This document shows, one piece after another, positions 43,266 to 51,331 of a DNA stretch of 64,000 bases; the stretch's first letter is position 1; each line of letters begins with the position of its first letter. Made by a program: the position numbers and the translations under genes. The notes beneath the pieces are model-generated. The model made no database searches. It had not been told where the DNA came from and saw only the letters and a program-made list of their open reading frames with translations. Source of the DNA: JAFGDI01 sp963667715 (GTDB lineage Bacteria > Planctomycetota > Phycisphaerae > Sedimentisphaerales > SM23-30); assembly GCA_963667715.1 (NCBI GenBank), contig OY763926.1, positions 434,001 through 498,000 on the forward strand, given 5' to 3'.

Positions 43266-43925
43266 ATGACTAGAAAAGTTCAGGTAAAGATATGTGGAAT
43301 TACAAATACAAAACAAGCGGAAGATTGCGTAGAGGCTGGTGCTGATGCTATTGGTCTGGTGTTCTACGGCAGGAGTCCGAGGAATGTAAATATAAAACAG
43401 GCCCAGAAGATTTGCAAGGCTGTACCTGAACATGTAGCAAAGGTTGCTGTTATTGTTGATATGCCGATCCTTGAGATTGCCGAGATTGTTAAACAGTGTC
43501 AATTTGACGCTGTTCAACTACACGGTGGCGAAGGGCCGGAAGAGGTTAATCGGTATAAAGAACGTTTGCCAGCTGAGATTATCAAGCATGTTAGCGGAAA
43601 TGCCGATGACCTGCTGCGTGAAGGTGCCAGGTATAACACTACTTTGCTGGTAGAAGCTACTGGTGGAGTCTTACCGGGCGGTAACGGCTCTGTCTGGGAT
43701 TGGAGCAATGCCGCAGTATTGTGTGGGAAATATCCTTTTGTGCTGGCTGGCGGTTTAGAGCCTGATAATATTATCGATGCGATAACTAAGGCTGACCCAG
43801 ATGCAGTTGATGTTAGTAGCGGCGTTGAATTGGAACCCGGCGTAAAAGACATTGAAAAGGTTAAGGACTTTATTGCAAAGGCTAAGTCGATCGAATCGCA
43901 GCGTATTCTTGATCTGTGTTTTTGA
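43266..43925 (+). CDS. trpF: Phosphoribosylanthranilate isomerase TrpF
   Basis: TrpF converts phosphoribosylanthranilate to the carboxyphenylamino sugar. The ATG at 43266 has GGAG seven bases before it; a TTG 12 bases upstream overlaps that site and is unlikely. VKICGITNTKQAEDCVEAGADAIG gives the catalytic Cys, and VQLHGGE, LAGGLEPDNI and DVSSGVE are the other signature blocks. The length, 219 residues, is typical. Confidence 0.95.
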   Translation: MTRKVQVKICGITNTKQAEDCVEAGADAIGLVFYGRSPRNVNIKQAQKICKAVPEHVAKVAVIVDMPILEIAEIVKQCQFDAVQLHGGEGPEEVNRYKERLPAEIIKHVSGNADDLLREGARYNTTLLVEATGGVLPGGNGSVWDWSNAAVLCGKYPFVLAGGLEPDNIIDAITKADPDAVDVSSGVELEPGVKDIEKVKDFIAKAKSIESQRILDLCF

Positions 43926-44026
43926 TCTTTGTTTTAGTTGTGGCCTGGTCTGAAAAGAAATTTTGTTAATAGATAACTTATACTGATAGTAGTCGGTTTG
44001 AGTATGGAAGAAAAGGTAGTATTGCT

Positions 44027-45235
44027 ATGTCAAATATAGATAAGCTGGCGGCTATGCCGGATGGCATGGGGCATTTTGGCCCATTTGGCGGTAAGTATGT
44101 AGGTGAAACTCTTATCCCTGCGGTTAATGAGTTAGAGAAAGCGTATAAACAATATATCGCTGACCCTGACTTTATTGCAGAGTTCAAGTATCTGCTTAAA
44201 CAATATGTCGGCAGACCGACTTCTCTCTATTTTGCAAAGAATATGACCGAGCAGCTAGGTGGTGCCAGGATCTATCTTAAGCGTGAAGATTTGTGTCACT
44301 CTGGTGCTCATAAGATAAATAATACCATCGGTCAGTGTCTACTTGCCAAGCGTATGGGTAAGAAAAAGGTCATTGCCGAAACTGGTGCCGGTCAGCATGG
44401 TGTTGCTACTGCGGTGGCTGCGGCTCTGCTTGGACTGGAATGTAAAGTTTTTATGGGGGCGGAAGATGTTCGCCGTCAGCAGCCCAATGTTCAGCGTATG
44501 AAGCTTCTTGGTGCTGAAGTCTTTCCTGTTACTGAAGGAACTCATACTCTCAAAGATGCCATGAACGCAACTATCCGTCATTGGGCGGCAGTAGTTGAAG
44601 ATACATTTTATGTTATTGGTACTGTGGCTGGCCCTCATCCATATCCGGCTATGGTGCGTGATTTCCAGCGTGTAATTGGTGATGAAGCTCGCGAGCAGAT
44701 CCTTCAGGCCGAAGGCAGGCTCCCTGACCTTCTTATTGCCTGCGTTGGTGGCGGAAGTAATGCTATGGGATTATTCTATCCGTTCCTCAAAGATGAGACA
44801 GTTGCTATGACTGGTGTTGAGGCCGCTGGAAAGGGTATCGATACCGGCGAACACGCCGCGTCTCTTACTCATGGTACTATTGGCGTACTCCATGGTAATA
44901 AGTCTTACCTGCTTCAGGATGAATTTGGTCAGATACATGAAGCATATTCTATCTCAGCAGGACTTGACTATCCAGGAGTTGGCCCGGAACATGCCGCCTT
45001 CAAGGATATGGGACGTGCTTCATATGCTTCTATTACTGACCAGCAGGCTCTTGATGCTTTCAAAATGCTATGCCAGACAGAAGGTATTATCCCGGCTCTG
45101 GAAAGTTCTCATGCTTTGGGTGAAGTTATTCGCACCGCACCTACCATGGGTAAGGATAAGGTCATTGTTGCAAATCTATCCGGTCGCGGCGATAAAGATT
45201 TGCAGCATGTTCTTAGCGTTTTAGGTATGGAGTGA
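44027..45235 (+). CDS. trpB: Tryptophan synthase beta subunit TrpB
   Basis: TrpB joins indole and serine with pyridoxal phosphate. LKREDLCHSGAHKINNTIGQ near residues 85-104 carries the PLP Lys. AETGAGQHGVATA, GCVGGGSNA-type ACVGGGSNAMGLFYPF, and EAAGKGIDTGEHAASL follow, with the serine of the C-terminal NLSGRGDKD. At 402 residues it is a normal TrpB1. It precedes trpA by 57 bases, and the two form the synthase complex. Confidence 0.97.
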   Translation: MSNIDKLAAMPDGMGHFGPFGGKYVGETLIPAVNELEKAYKQYIADPDFIAEFKYLLKQYVGRPTSLYFAKNMTEQLGGARIYLKREDLCHSGAHKINNTIGQCLLAKRMGKKKVIAETGAGQHGVATAVAAALLGLECKVFMGAEDVRRQQPNVQRMKLLGAEVFPVTEGTHTLKDAMNATIRHWAAVVEDTFYVIGTVAGPHPYPAMVRDFQRVIGDEAREQILQAEGRLPDLLIACVGGGSNAMGLFYPFLKDETVAMTGVEAAGKGIDTGEHAASLTHGTIGVLHGNKSYLLQDEFGQIHEAYSISAGLDYPGVGPEHAAFKDMGRASYASITDQQALDAFKMLCQTEGIIPALESSHALGEVIRTAPTMGKDKVIVANLSGRGDKDLQHVLSVLGME

Positions 45236-45292
45236 GTTAAAGATAGATTCTCTGAACACAGTATGTGTTATTAAGTATAAAAGGAATATAAA

Positions 45293-46084
45293 ATGAATCG
45301 CATATCGCAGAAATTCATCGATCTTAAAGATGCCGGCCAGAAGGCACTTGTTGGTTATATAACCGCTGGTGACCCGGATTTTGAGACATCAAAAGAAATA
45401 CTTGTTAAGGCTTGTAATTCTGGTATTGATATATTAGAGCTGGGCGTGCCTTTCTCTGATCCGACTAGTGATGGCCCGGTTATTCAGCGTGCTGCCGGAC
45501 GTGCAATTGCCAAAGGTATGAATCTGGCACGTGTGCTTGAGCTGGTGAAGGCTATTCGTAGTGAGGGTGTTGAGACACCTATTATTCTTTTTAGCTACTA
45601 CAACCCAATTTTCCGTTATGGCGTAGAGCGTTTCGGCAAGGAAGCTCAGGTCGCTGGTGCCGATGGTGCTCTGATTGTTGATCTGCCGCCGGAAGAGTCA
45701 GCAGAGTTTACTGATGTTGTTGATAAGGATTTCCCTCTGATCCATCTGGTAGCTCCTACTACTGACGATCAGCGTATGCCGGAGATCGTAAAAACCGCTT
45801 CCGGCTTTATCTACCTGATCACTCGTACCGGTGTTACAGGCGTTGGTGGATTAGATATCCCTTCGATCGAAGCCAATGTTAAGCGAGTACGTAAACACAC
45901 AGATACACCACTTTGTTTAGGTTTTGGTATTTCTACTGCTGATGATGCCAGAAGCCTGCGAGATGTTGCTGATGGTATAGTGATTGGCAGTGCTTTTGAA
46001 AAAGTTATAGAAGAAAATCTTGAATCTGGTGATATTGCTAATAAACTTTCCGCAGTTGTTGCAGAGGTTAAGGCCGCATTGTAA
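45293..46084 (+). CDS. trpA: Tryptophan synthase alpha subunit TrpA
   Basis: TrpA splits indole-3-glycerol phosphate to indole, which is channelled to TrpB. ILELGVPFSDPTSDGPVIQ has the catalytic Glu, and DGALIVDLPPEES the catalytic Asp. ITRTGVTGVGG and LGFGISTADDARS hold the phosphate site. At 263 residues it is normal. It is the last gene of the operon; no convincing terminator is seen in the 250 bases before the tRNA gene. Confidence 0.96.
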   Translation: MNRISQKFIDLKDAGQKALVGYITAGDPDFETSKEILVKACNSGIDILELGVPFSDPTSDGPVIQRAAGRAIAKGMNLARVLELVKAIRSEGVETPIILFSYYNPIFRYGVERFGKEAQVAGADGALIVDLPPEESAEFTDVVDKDFPLIHLVAPTTDDQRMPEIVKTASGFIYLITRTGVTGVGGLDIPSIEANVKRVRKHTDTPLCLGFGISTADDARSLRDVADGIVIGSAFEKVIEENLESGDIANKLSAVVAEVKAAL

Positions 46085-46277
46085 AAATATTACTGAAAAT
46101 GACTTAGATATTATATTTTTTTTGCATAGCCATTAAGTGTACTTATTGATTTTGCTGTAAAAAAACTTTATATATGTGTATGTTATTTAAATGTTGTAAG
46201 TATTTGTTTATATGTGTTTTAGGTGTTCTTTGCGAAGTGTCTTTGAGATCTTTTTTGATAAAAAACAAAATTAACAT

Positions 46278-46306
46278 TTGCATCTCATAGTAATATCTGA
46301 TATATT
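46278..46306 (+). promoter_or_regulatory. Promoter of tRNA-Gly (TTGCAT-17-TATATT)
   Basis: TTGCAT at 46278-46283 and TATATT at 46301-46306 are 17 bp apart. Transcription would begin about 28 bases before the tRNA. Confidence 0.55.
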
Positions 46307-46340
46307 TCTCGTCTCACAAGTTAATACGAAACAAATAATT

Positions 46341-46411
46341 GCGGGTGTAGCTCAGTGGTAGAGCGTCACGTTGCCAACGTGAATGTCGTGGGTTCGAATC
46401 TCATCACCCGC
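46341..46411 (+). tRNA. tRNA-Gly (anticodon GCC)
   Basis: The 71-base gene has a 7-bp acceptor stem (GCGGGTG with CACCCGC), a D arm with AGCTCAGTGGTAGAGC, an anticodon arm CACGTTGCCAACGTG with anticodon GCC, and a T arm with GGTTCGAATC. The 3' CCA is not encoded. A T6 run follows immediately. Confidence 0.97.
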
Positions 46412-46429
46412 TTTTTTCTTTTGGTCTTT

Positions 46430-46614
46430 AGGGCCAGGAGTCGCAATTAAATATAGATAGTATCTGGTTTATCCAGGTATACGACAGAGAGGTATCGGGC
46501 AGGTTTTTCCTGGCTGGCGTTGGTCGAGTCGTGATTGAAGGCTGGTAATAAAACCTTCTCCCGCTGGCACACAAGCCGGTCCGGTTAGAAGCTTTTATTG
46601 TCAGCCTTTTTTTT
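46430..46614 (+). ncRNA. Structured RNA or leader between tRNA-Gly and tig
   Basis: Two stem-closed parts are visible. GCCAGGA (46433-46439) pairs with TCCTGGC (46508-46514) and encloses GTCG/CGAC and CTGG/CCAG stems. A second, near-complete hairpin runs from 46540 to 46606: GGCTGGTAATAAAA pairs with TTTTATTGTCAGCC, and inner CTTCT/AGAAG and TGGC/GCCG arms are nested in it. Eight T follow, as in an intrinsic terminator. It could be a stable small RNA, the processed tail of the tRNA transcript, or an attenuating leader of tig, whose ATG lies 57 bases on. It does not match SRP RNA, RNase P RNA, tmRNA or a riboswitch that I can recall. Confidence 0.5.
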
Positions 46615-46670
46615 ATGCCTATATTGTTTTTAATCATACTTTATAATAAATTCTTTTCAGGAGAGTACCT

Positions 46671-48092
46671 ATGACTGAAGAAGCACCAAAATTCAATTGC
46701 ACAGTAAATATTGAGGAAAGCGGTGTCTGGAAGAAGAAGATCACGGTTGTTATTCCACGTGATGAGATCGATGCAGAACTAGGCAGACAGTTCAGCGATA
46801 TTCGCCTTAACGCTCAGCTGCCAGGTTTTCGTAAGGGAAGAGCTCCTAAGAGACTTGTAGAAAAACGTTTTGGTGAAGATGTAACAGAACAGGCTAAGTT
46901 CCGTCTTCTGGCTCGTGCTTTCGACCAGGTAGAAGACAGTGAAGATTTCGATATCCTCGGCGAGCCAGATCTCAAGCCAGAAGATATTGTAATGCCTGAA
47001 ACTGGCGATTTCACTTTTGTTTATGAAGTTGAAGTTAAGCCTGAATTCGAAGTTCCTGCTCTTGAAGGTATCAAGATCGAAAAGCAGGTAGCTGATGTAA
47101 CTGAAGAAAATATCGATCAGGCTGTTGAAATGCTTTGTAAGCGTGCCGGCAGCATGGACGAAGTTGAAGTTGCCGAAGCTGACGACCATGTTATGACTGA
47201 TATCACTCTGAAGATCGAAGGCATTGATGAGCCTGTTGAGCTTACAGAATGGCCGCTATGGGTTAGCCCATGTACCGTTAAGGGTATCCGTGTTGAAGAT
47301 ATGGCTTCTGTTATTACTGGTGTTAAGACCGGCGACAAGAAGCAGTACTCAACTACTGTTTCTGAGGATCACAAAGAAGCTGATTGGCAGAATAAGAAAG
47401 TTGATATGGACATTGAGGTTAAATATGTTAAACGCCTCAAGCCTGCTGAACTGACTGAAGAATTCCTGACAAGTATCGGTGTTAAGGATGAAGCTGACCT
47501 TCGCCAGCAGATCGAAGAAGACCTCGACAGCAGAAGCGATGCTGAATCTAAGCGTCTTATGGCTGATCAGGTATTTGACTACCTCGAAGCTAATACCAAC
47601 TTTGACCTGCCTGAAGGTATTACAGCTCGTTATGCTGAAAGACTTGTTACTCGTAAGATCCAGGAAATGCTCAACCAGGGCGTACCATACGAAGTGATCG
47701 AACGCGAGATCGAAGAGATTCGTGCTAAGGTTGGCGAAGATGCTGCCAAGCAGATGAAGATGTCTTTCATTATGGAAAGAGTTTGTGAAAAGCTGGAAGT
47801 TACTGCTACTGATGCAGAAGTTAATAATTTCATTGCTCAGCTGGCTTATAAATATGGCCGTCGCCCTGAAAAGATGCGTGATGAACTGGCTGCTAGCAAC
47901 AGAATTGCTGGTATCCGTGATAACATCGCTGAAGAAAAGGCTATCGCCAAGATCCTTGAAATGGCTGACGTTGTAGATAAGGATCCTGACGCAGATGACA
48001 AGAACGCTGCTCCAAAGAAAAAGAAAGTAGCCAAAAAGACTGCTGCCAAAAAGACAACAGCTAAAAAGGCCGATAAATCTGATAAAGAATAA
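46671..48092 (+). CDS. tig: Trigger factor with Lys/Ala-rich tail
   Basis: Trigger factor is the ribosome-bound chaperone at the peptide exit tunnel. The ribosome-binding signature is seen in LPGFRKGRAPKRLVEKRFG near residues 50-68. The middle domain occupies the FKBP position (about 155-245) but the usual isomerase residues are poorly kept, so isomerase activity is doubtful. The C-terminal chaperone arms follow (about 260-430). After them comes a ~30-residue tail with repeated KK, AKK and TAAKK, like a histone-H1 or ribosomal-protein tail; most trigger factors lack it. A strong CAGGAGAG site precedes the ATG. tig, clpP1 and clpP2 are in the common order, without clpX. Confidence 0.93.
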   Translation: MTEEAPKFNCTVNIEESGVWKKKITVVIPRDEIDAELGRQFSDIRLNAQLPGFRKGRAPKRLVEKRFGEDVTEQAKFRLLARAFDQVEDSEDFDILGEPDLKPEDIVMPETGDFTFVYEVEVKPEFEVPALEGIKIEKQVADVTEENIDQAVEMLCKRAGSMDEVEVAEADDHVMTDITLKIEGIDEPVELTEWPLWVSPCTVKGIRVEDMASVITGVKTGDKKQYSTTVSEDHKEADWQNKKVDMDIEVKYVKRLKPAELTEEFLTSIGVKDEADLRQQIEEDLDSRSDAESKRLMADQVFDYLEANTNFDLPEGITARYAERLVTRKIQEMLNQGVPYEVIEREIEEIRAKVGEDAAKQMKMSFIMERVCEKLEVTATDAEVNNFIAQLAYKYGRRPEKMRDELAASNRIAGIRDNIAEEKAIAKILEMADVVDKDPDADDKNAAPKKKKVAKKTAAKKTTAKKADKSDKE

Positions 48093-48180
48093 GCAAAAAA
48101 GTCATTTTAAGTAATAAGCAGGGTGAAAATAGCCGATAAGATATTGGCGAACCGGCCTTGCCTGATTACAGATTATTACA

Positions 48181-48221
48181 ATGGTATTGCCAGGTTCTAC
48201 TGGTGATACCATTTTTTTTGG
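48181..48221 (+). terminator. Terminator between tig and clpP1
   Basis: AATGGTATTGCCAG (48181-48194) pairs with CTGGTGATACCATT (48201-48214) around a six-base loop, then eight T follow. It should end most tig transcripts, so clpP1 is likely to have its own promoter or to depend on read-through. Confidence 0.9.
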
Positions 48222-48278
48222 TATTTACAAGTTTCTTGTGAACTTACATTTATGTTAACAAAATGATAAGGGTAGATA

Positions 48279-48926
48279 ATGGAATATAAAAATCCTCAAC
48301 AAATTTATAGTGAAATTCTCAGACCTCAAATATCCGGCCCTTCCTATCAGCGTACTCGCGAGATGGGGCTTAATGAGATGCTGCTTGAGAACAGATGTAT
48401 CTTTCTGGATATGCCTCTTGATCCATCTTATGTAACCAGTCTGGGTACTGTGGCCACTGCAATTATTAAGTCATTACTTTATCTTGATAACCTCAAACGT
48501 GGCAGTGATATTCATCTTTATATCAATTGTCCCGGCGGTAGTGTTGATGATACTATGGCGATTTATGATACTATGCAGTTCATAAAGTCTGATGTTTGCA
48601 CCTACTGTATTGGCCACGCTGCCAGTGGTGGTGCTGTTATTCTCGCTGCCGGCACACCGGGCAAACGCTTTGCTCTGCCGCATTCTAAAGTTATGCTGCA
48701 TCAGCCGTGGGGCGGTATTGGCGGACAGGCCAGCGATATGGAAATCCAGGCTGCTGAGATCATTAAGACTAAGAAGATGCTCAATGAGGTACTCGTTAAG
48801 CATACTGGTCAGACACCTGAAAAGATCGAAGCCGAACTCGAACGTGACCATTACCTCTCTGCTGAGCAGGCTAAGGCTTATGGCGTTGTTGATGAAGTGC
48901 TTGTTGAAGAGCCAGACGAAAAGTAA
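48279..48926 (+). CDS. clpP: ATP-dependent Clp protease proteolytic subunit (paralogue 1)
   Basis: This 215-residue ClpP has a complete catalytic triad: Ser116 in GHAASGGAVILAAG, His141 in MLHQPWGG and Asp190 in ELERDHYLSA. INCPGGSVDDTMAIYDTM is the substrate-binding strand. GHAASGG differs from the usual G-x-AASMG at the residue after Ser. It lies 80 bases before a second clpP gene, and the two subunits probably form a mixed double ring. ClpX or ClpA is not in the window. Confidence 0.95.
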   Translation: MEYKNPQQIYSEILRPQISGPSYQRTREMGLNEMLLENRCIFLDMPLDPSYVTSLGTVATAIIKSLLYLDNLKRGSDIHLYINCPGGSVDDTMAIYDTMQFIKSDVCTYCIGHAASGGAVILAAGTPGKRFALPHSKVMLHQPWGGIGGQASDMEIQAAEIIKTKKMLNEVLVKHTGQTPEKIEAELERDHYLSAEQAKAYGVVDEVLVEEPDEK

Positions 48927-49006
48927 TAAAAGTCACGGGGGTTTGTTGTGTTAATATGCACAATTTCTCGTTCTGACTGTTTATAAATGATTTTAAGGAG
49001 ACAAAT

Positions 49007-49606
49007 ATGTCCAGTTTAATACCTATGGTAGTTGAAACCACCGGCCGCGGCGAAAGAGCTTACGATATTTATTCTCGCCTTCTAAAAGACAGGGTTATTT
49101 TCCTTGGCGGACCTGTTACTGATGATAGTGCCAACCTTATCATTGCTCAGCTGCTGTTCCTTAGTAATGAAGATTCTAAGGCTGATATACATTTCTATAT
49201 CAACTCTCCAGGTGGTAGTGTATCTGCCGGCCTGGCTATTTATGATACTATGAAGTTCCTTCGCTGCGAAGTCTCTACCTATTGTATTGGTATGGCTGCC
49301 AGTATGGGTGCGGTGCTTTTCCTTAGTGGCGAAAAAGGTAAGCGCTCTGTTTTACCTAACTCCACTGTTATGCTTCATCAGCCATTAGTACGCGGCCAGA
49401 TAACTGGTCCTGCTACCGACCTTAAGATCGAAGCTGAAGAAATGCTCAGAGTGCGTGACAGACTCTACCATATCATCGCAGAACATTGTGGTAAGGATTA
49501 TGAGCAGGTGCTAAAGGATTGTGACAGAAATAACTGGCTCAATGCTGCCGAAGCTGTAGAGTACGGCTGTGCTGATAAGATCCTGGAAAAATTACCAGAA
49601 AAATAA
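49007..49606 (+). CDS. clpP: ATP-dependent Clp protease proteolytic subunit (paralogue 2, Asn in triad)
   Basis: The 199-residue paralogue has Ser99 in GMAASMGAVLFLSG and His124 in MLHQPLVRGQITGPATD. Where ClpP normally has the catalytic Asp in RD-x-F/Y-(M/L), it reads DCDRNNWLNAAEA, so the position is Asn175. Listeria ClpP1 has the same Asp-to-Asn change and works chiefly in a mixed complex with the other ClpP; that is a close parallel. The N-terminus IPMVVETTGRGERAYDIYSRLL is standard. AAGGAGAC precedes the ATG, and a terminator follows. Confidence 0.94.
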   Translation: MSSLIPMVVETTGRGERAYDIYSRLLKDRVIFLGGPVTDDSANLIIAQLLFLSNEDSKADIHFYINSPGGSVSAGLAIYDTMKFLRCEVSTYCIGMAASMGAVLFLSGEKGKRSVLPNSTVMLHQPLVRGQITGPATDLKIEAEEMLRVRDRLYHIIAEHCGKDYEQVLKDCDRNNWLNAAEAVEYGCADKILEKLPEK

Positions 49607-49626
49607 TCATTAGAAAAAGTTTTTTC

Positions 49627-49658
49627 AAAGGGCAGCTTCGGTTTGCCCTTTTTTTTTG
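49627..49658 (+). terminator. clpP2 terminator
   Basis: AAAGGGCA pairs with TTGCCCTTT around GCTTCGGT, followed by nine T. Confidence 0.92.
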
Positions 49659-49853
49659 AACTTTTTTTCAGCTTCTATTCATTTTTAGCACAAAAAACAC
49701 TTTTTCAGAGCTATTATCCTCTGCGGTTGATAGATATTTCTCTTGCGGGAATATCTCATAAATACATAATATTATTCAGCGTTTAGCTGTTAATGACAAA
49801 TGAGTAGAAGTATGAGGTTTACTGTCAGGAAACTGCATTTTTGAGGTAGTTAA

Positions 49854-50438
49854 ATGAAATATTATTTAGTTTCAGTATTATGTCTTTCTTTTTTATGTTT
49901 AACCGGCTGTCAGGAAGGTGGGCTTTTTAGTGCTTCTGATTCCGCCGCTGAGATAGCCTCGCTTGAAGCTCAGATCGCCCAGGCTGAGTACACTATAGAT
50001 CAGCAGGCTGACCAGATCAGTAATTTACAGAATATATCTAAACCGGTTGTTGAACTGCTGACAAAAGTTAATAAAATATCCCTTGGCCGTTACAGTAGAA
50101 TTGTAGACCAGGACAATGATCAGCTTATTGATGAGGTTGTAGTTTATTTACAAGTCTACGATGCTAGTGATGATTTGGTTAAGGCTTCCGGTACTCTAAG
50201 TGTTGAGCTTTGGGACCTGAATGCACCGGAACATGAAAATCTGGTTAAACGCTGGACTATTTCCGCTCAGCAGCTGGAAAAAAGCTGGGATGGAGGACTG
50301 CTCGCCGACCATTATCACTTAGTACTGCCGGTTGACAATTATCGTACATCAGGAGAACAGTTGAACCTCAAGTGCAGGTTCATTGAAACACTTACCGGGA
50401 AAGACTGGGACGTTCAAAAGGTCGTTACCCAGCAGTAG
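49854..50438 (+). CDS. Small lipoprotein with coiled coil
   Basis: A lipoprotein signal peptide ends in the lipobox LTGC (Cys19). A short coiled coil (about residues 32-62, ASLEAQIAQAEYTIDQQADQ) follows. The remaining ~125 residues look like a beta-sandwich with YSRIVDQDNDQLIDEVVVYL and SVELWDLNAP. The family is not recognised; similar planctomycete lipoproteins are common. The next gene begins 31 bases after the stop and may be co-transcribed. Confidence 0.75.
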   Translation: MKYYLVSVLCLSFLCLTGCQEGGLFSASDSAAEIASLEAQIAQAEYTIDQQADQISNLQNISKPVVELLTKVNKISLGRYSRIVDQDNDQLIDEVVVYLQVYDASDDLVKASGTLSVELWDLNAPEHENLVKRWTISAQQLEKSWDGGLLADHYHLVLPVDNYRTSGEQLNLKCRFIETLTGKDWDVQKVVTQQ

Positions 50439-50469
50439 TTTCCCGGCAAATGATAAAAGGAAATTGCTA

Positions 50470-51039
50470 ATGCCTTGTGATTGTAACCCGAAATACCACC
50501 CGAACACCTCTGGTGATATTCCTAAAGTTCACCCTTCAGCCTTTGTTGACCCTACTGCTAAGCTAGTCGGCAATGTTGAAGTTGGGCCAAATGTTTATAT
50601 CGGCCCAAATGCTGTTATTCGTGCTGATGAGCCGGACGAGAATGATCGGGTTTTCCCAATCGTTATTGGTGAAAACAGCAATGTTCAGGATGGTGTTGTT
50701 ATCCATACTCACGCCGGACAGGGGGTTAGTATTGGTAAAGGTTGTTGTCTGACTCATAACTGCCTGATCCATGGCCCTTGTACTATCGACGACGGCTGCT
50801 TCATCGGATTCAAGTCTATTATCTATATGGCTCATCTCGGTGAAAATGTTTTCGTTAACGCTGGCTCAGTTGTGCAAAGCGTTGAATTGCCGCCGCGTAC
50901 TCTTGTGCCTGCCGGTTCTGCGATTACCCGTGATTCTCAGGTTACTGACCTCGAAGATGTTACTGCAGAAGAGACCGATATGATTAAAAAGGTCGTTAAG
51001 GTCAATCGCCATCTGGTAAAAGGTTATAGTAATATGTGA
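50470..51039 (+). CDS. Gamma-class carbonic anhydrase-like hexapeptide protein
   Basis: Translation starts at ATG 50470 behind AAGGAAA; an in-frame upstream extension overlaps the lipoprotein and is not domain-like. The 189-residue product is a left-handed beta helix with hexapeptide turns such as LVGNVEVGPNVYIGPNAVIRAD. Zinc-binding histidines are visible in GVVIHTHAG and THNCLIHGPC. The layout is close to Cam/CcmM-type carbonic anhydrases, and an enzyme that hydrates CO2 is plausible. An acyltransferase is less likely because the three His are kept. Confidence 0.85.
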   Translation: MPCDCNPKYHPNTSGDIPKVHPSAFVDPTAKLVGNVEVGPNVYIGPNAVIRADEPDENDRVFPIVIGENSNVQDGVVIHTHAGQGVSIGKGCCLTHNCLIHGPCTIDDGCFIGFKSIIYMAHLGENVFVNAGSVVQSVELPPRTLVPAGSAITRDSQVTDLEDVTAEETDMIKKVVKVNRHLVKGYSNM

Positions 51040-51067
51040 ACTGATCGATCTTAATTTTTTGATAGTT

Positions 51068-51125
51068 GGCCCATTTCGATTGTTGACTTTTTATAAAGTT
51101 CAATGACGTTTGTGGGCTTTTTTTT
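51068..51125 (+). terminator. Terminator after the carbonic anhydrase-like gene
   Basis: GCCCA (51069-51073) and TGGGC (51113-51117) close a long hairpin with an inner ACTTTTTATAAAGT stem, followed by eight T. Confidence 0.75.
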
Positions 51126-51331
51126 ATAAAATCATCAATCGATATTTTAGGTGTTTATTAGCCAGTGTGTATTAGCTGGTATGAGTGTGACACGCTGAGT
51201 AAAATTGGTGTGATAAATGTGCAATAATAATCAATAATCAGAGCTATCTTAAGTGTGGACTTTTAAGTATTATTTCTATTTAAAGGTGTTTAATTACTAA
51301 ATTTATAGTTCCTGTTCTATCAAGAGTTATT

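Noticed and set aside
46430..46614. A known riboswitch upstream of tig
   Set aside because: No core of the glycine, TPP, SAM, FMN or cobalamin riboswitches is recognisable.
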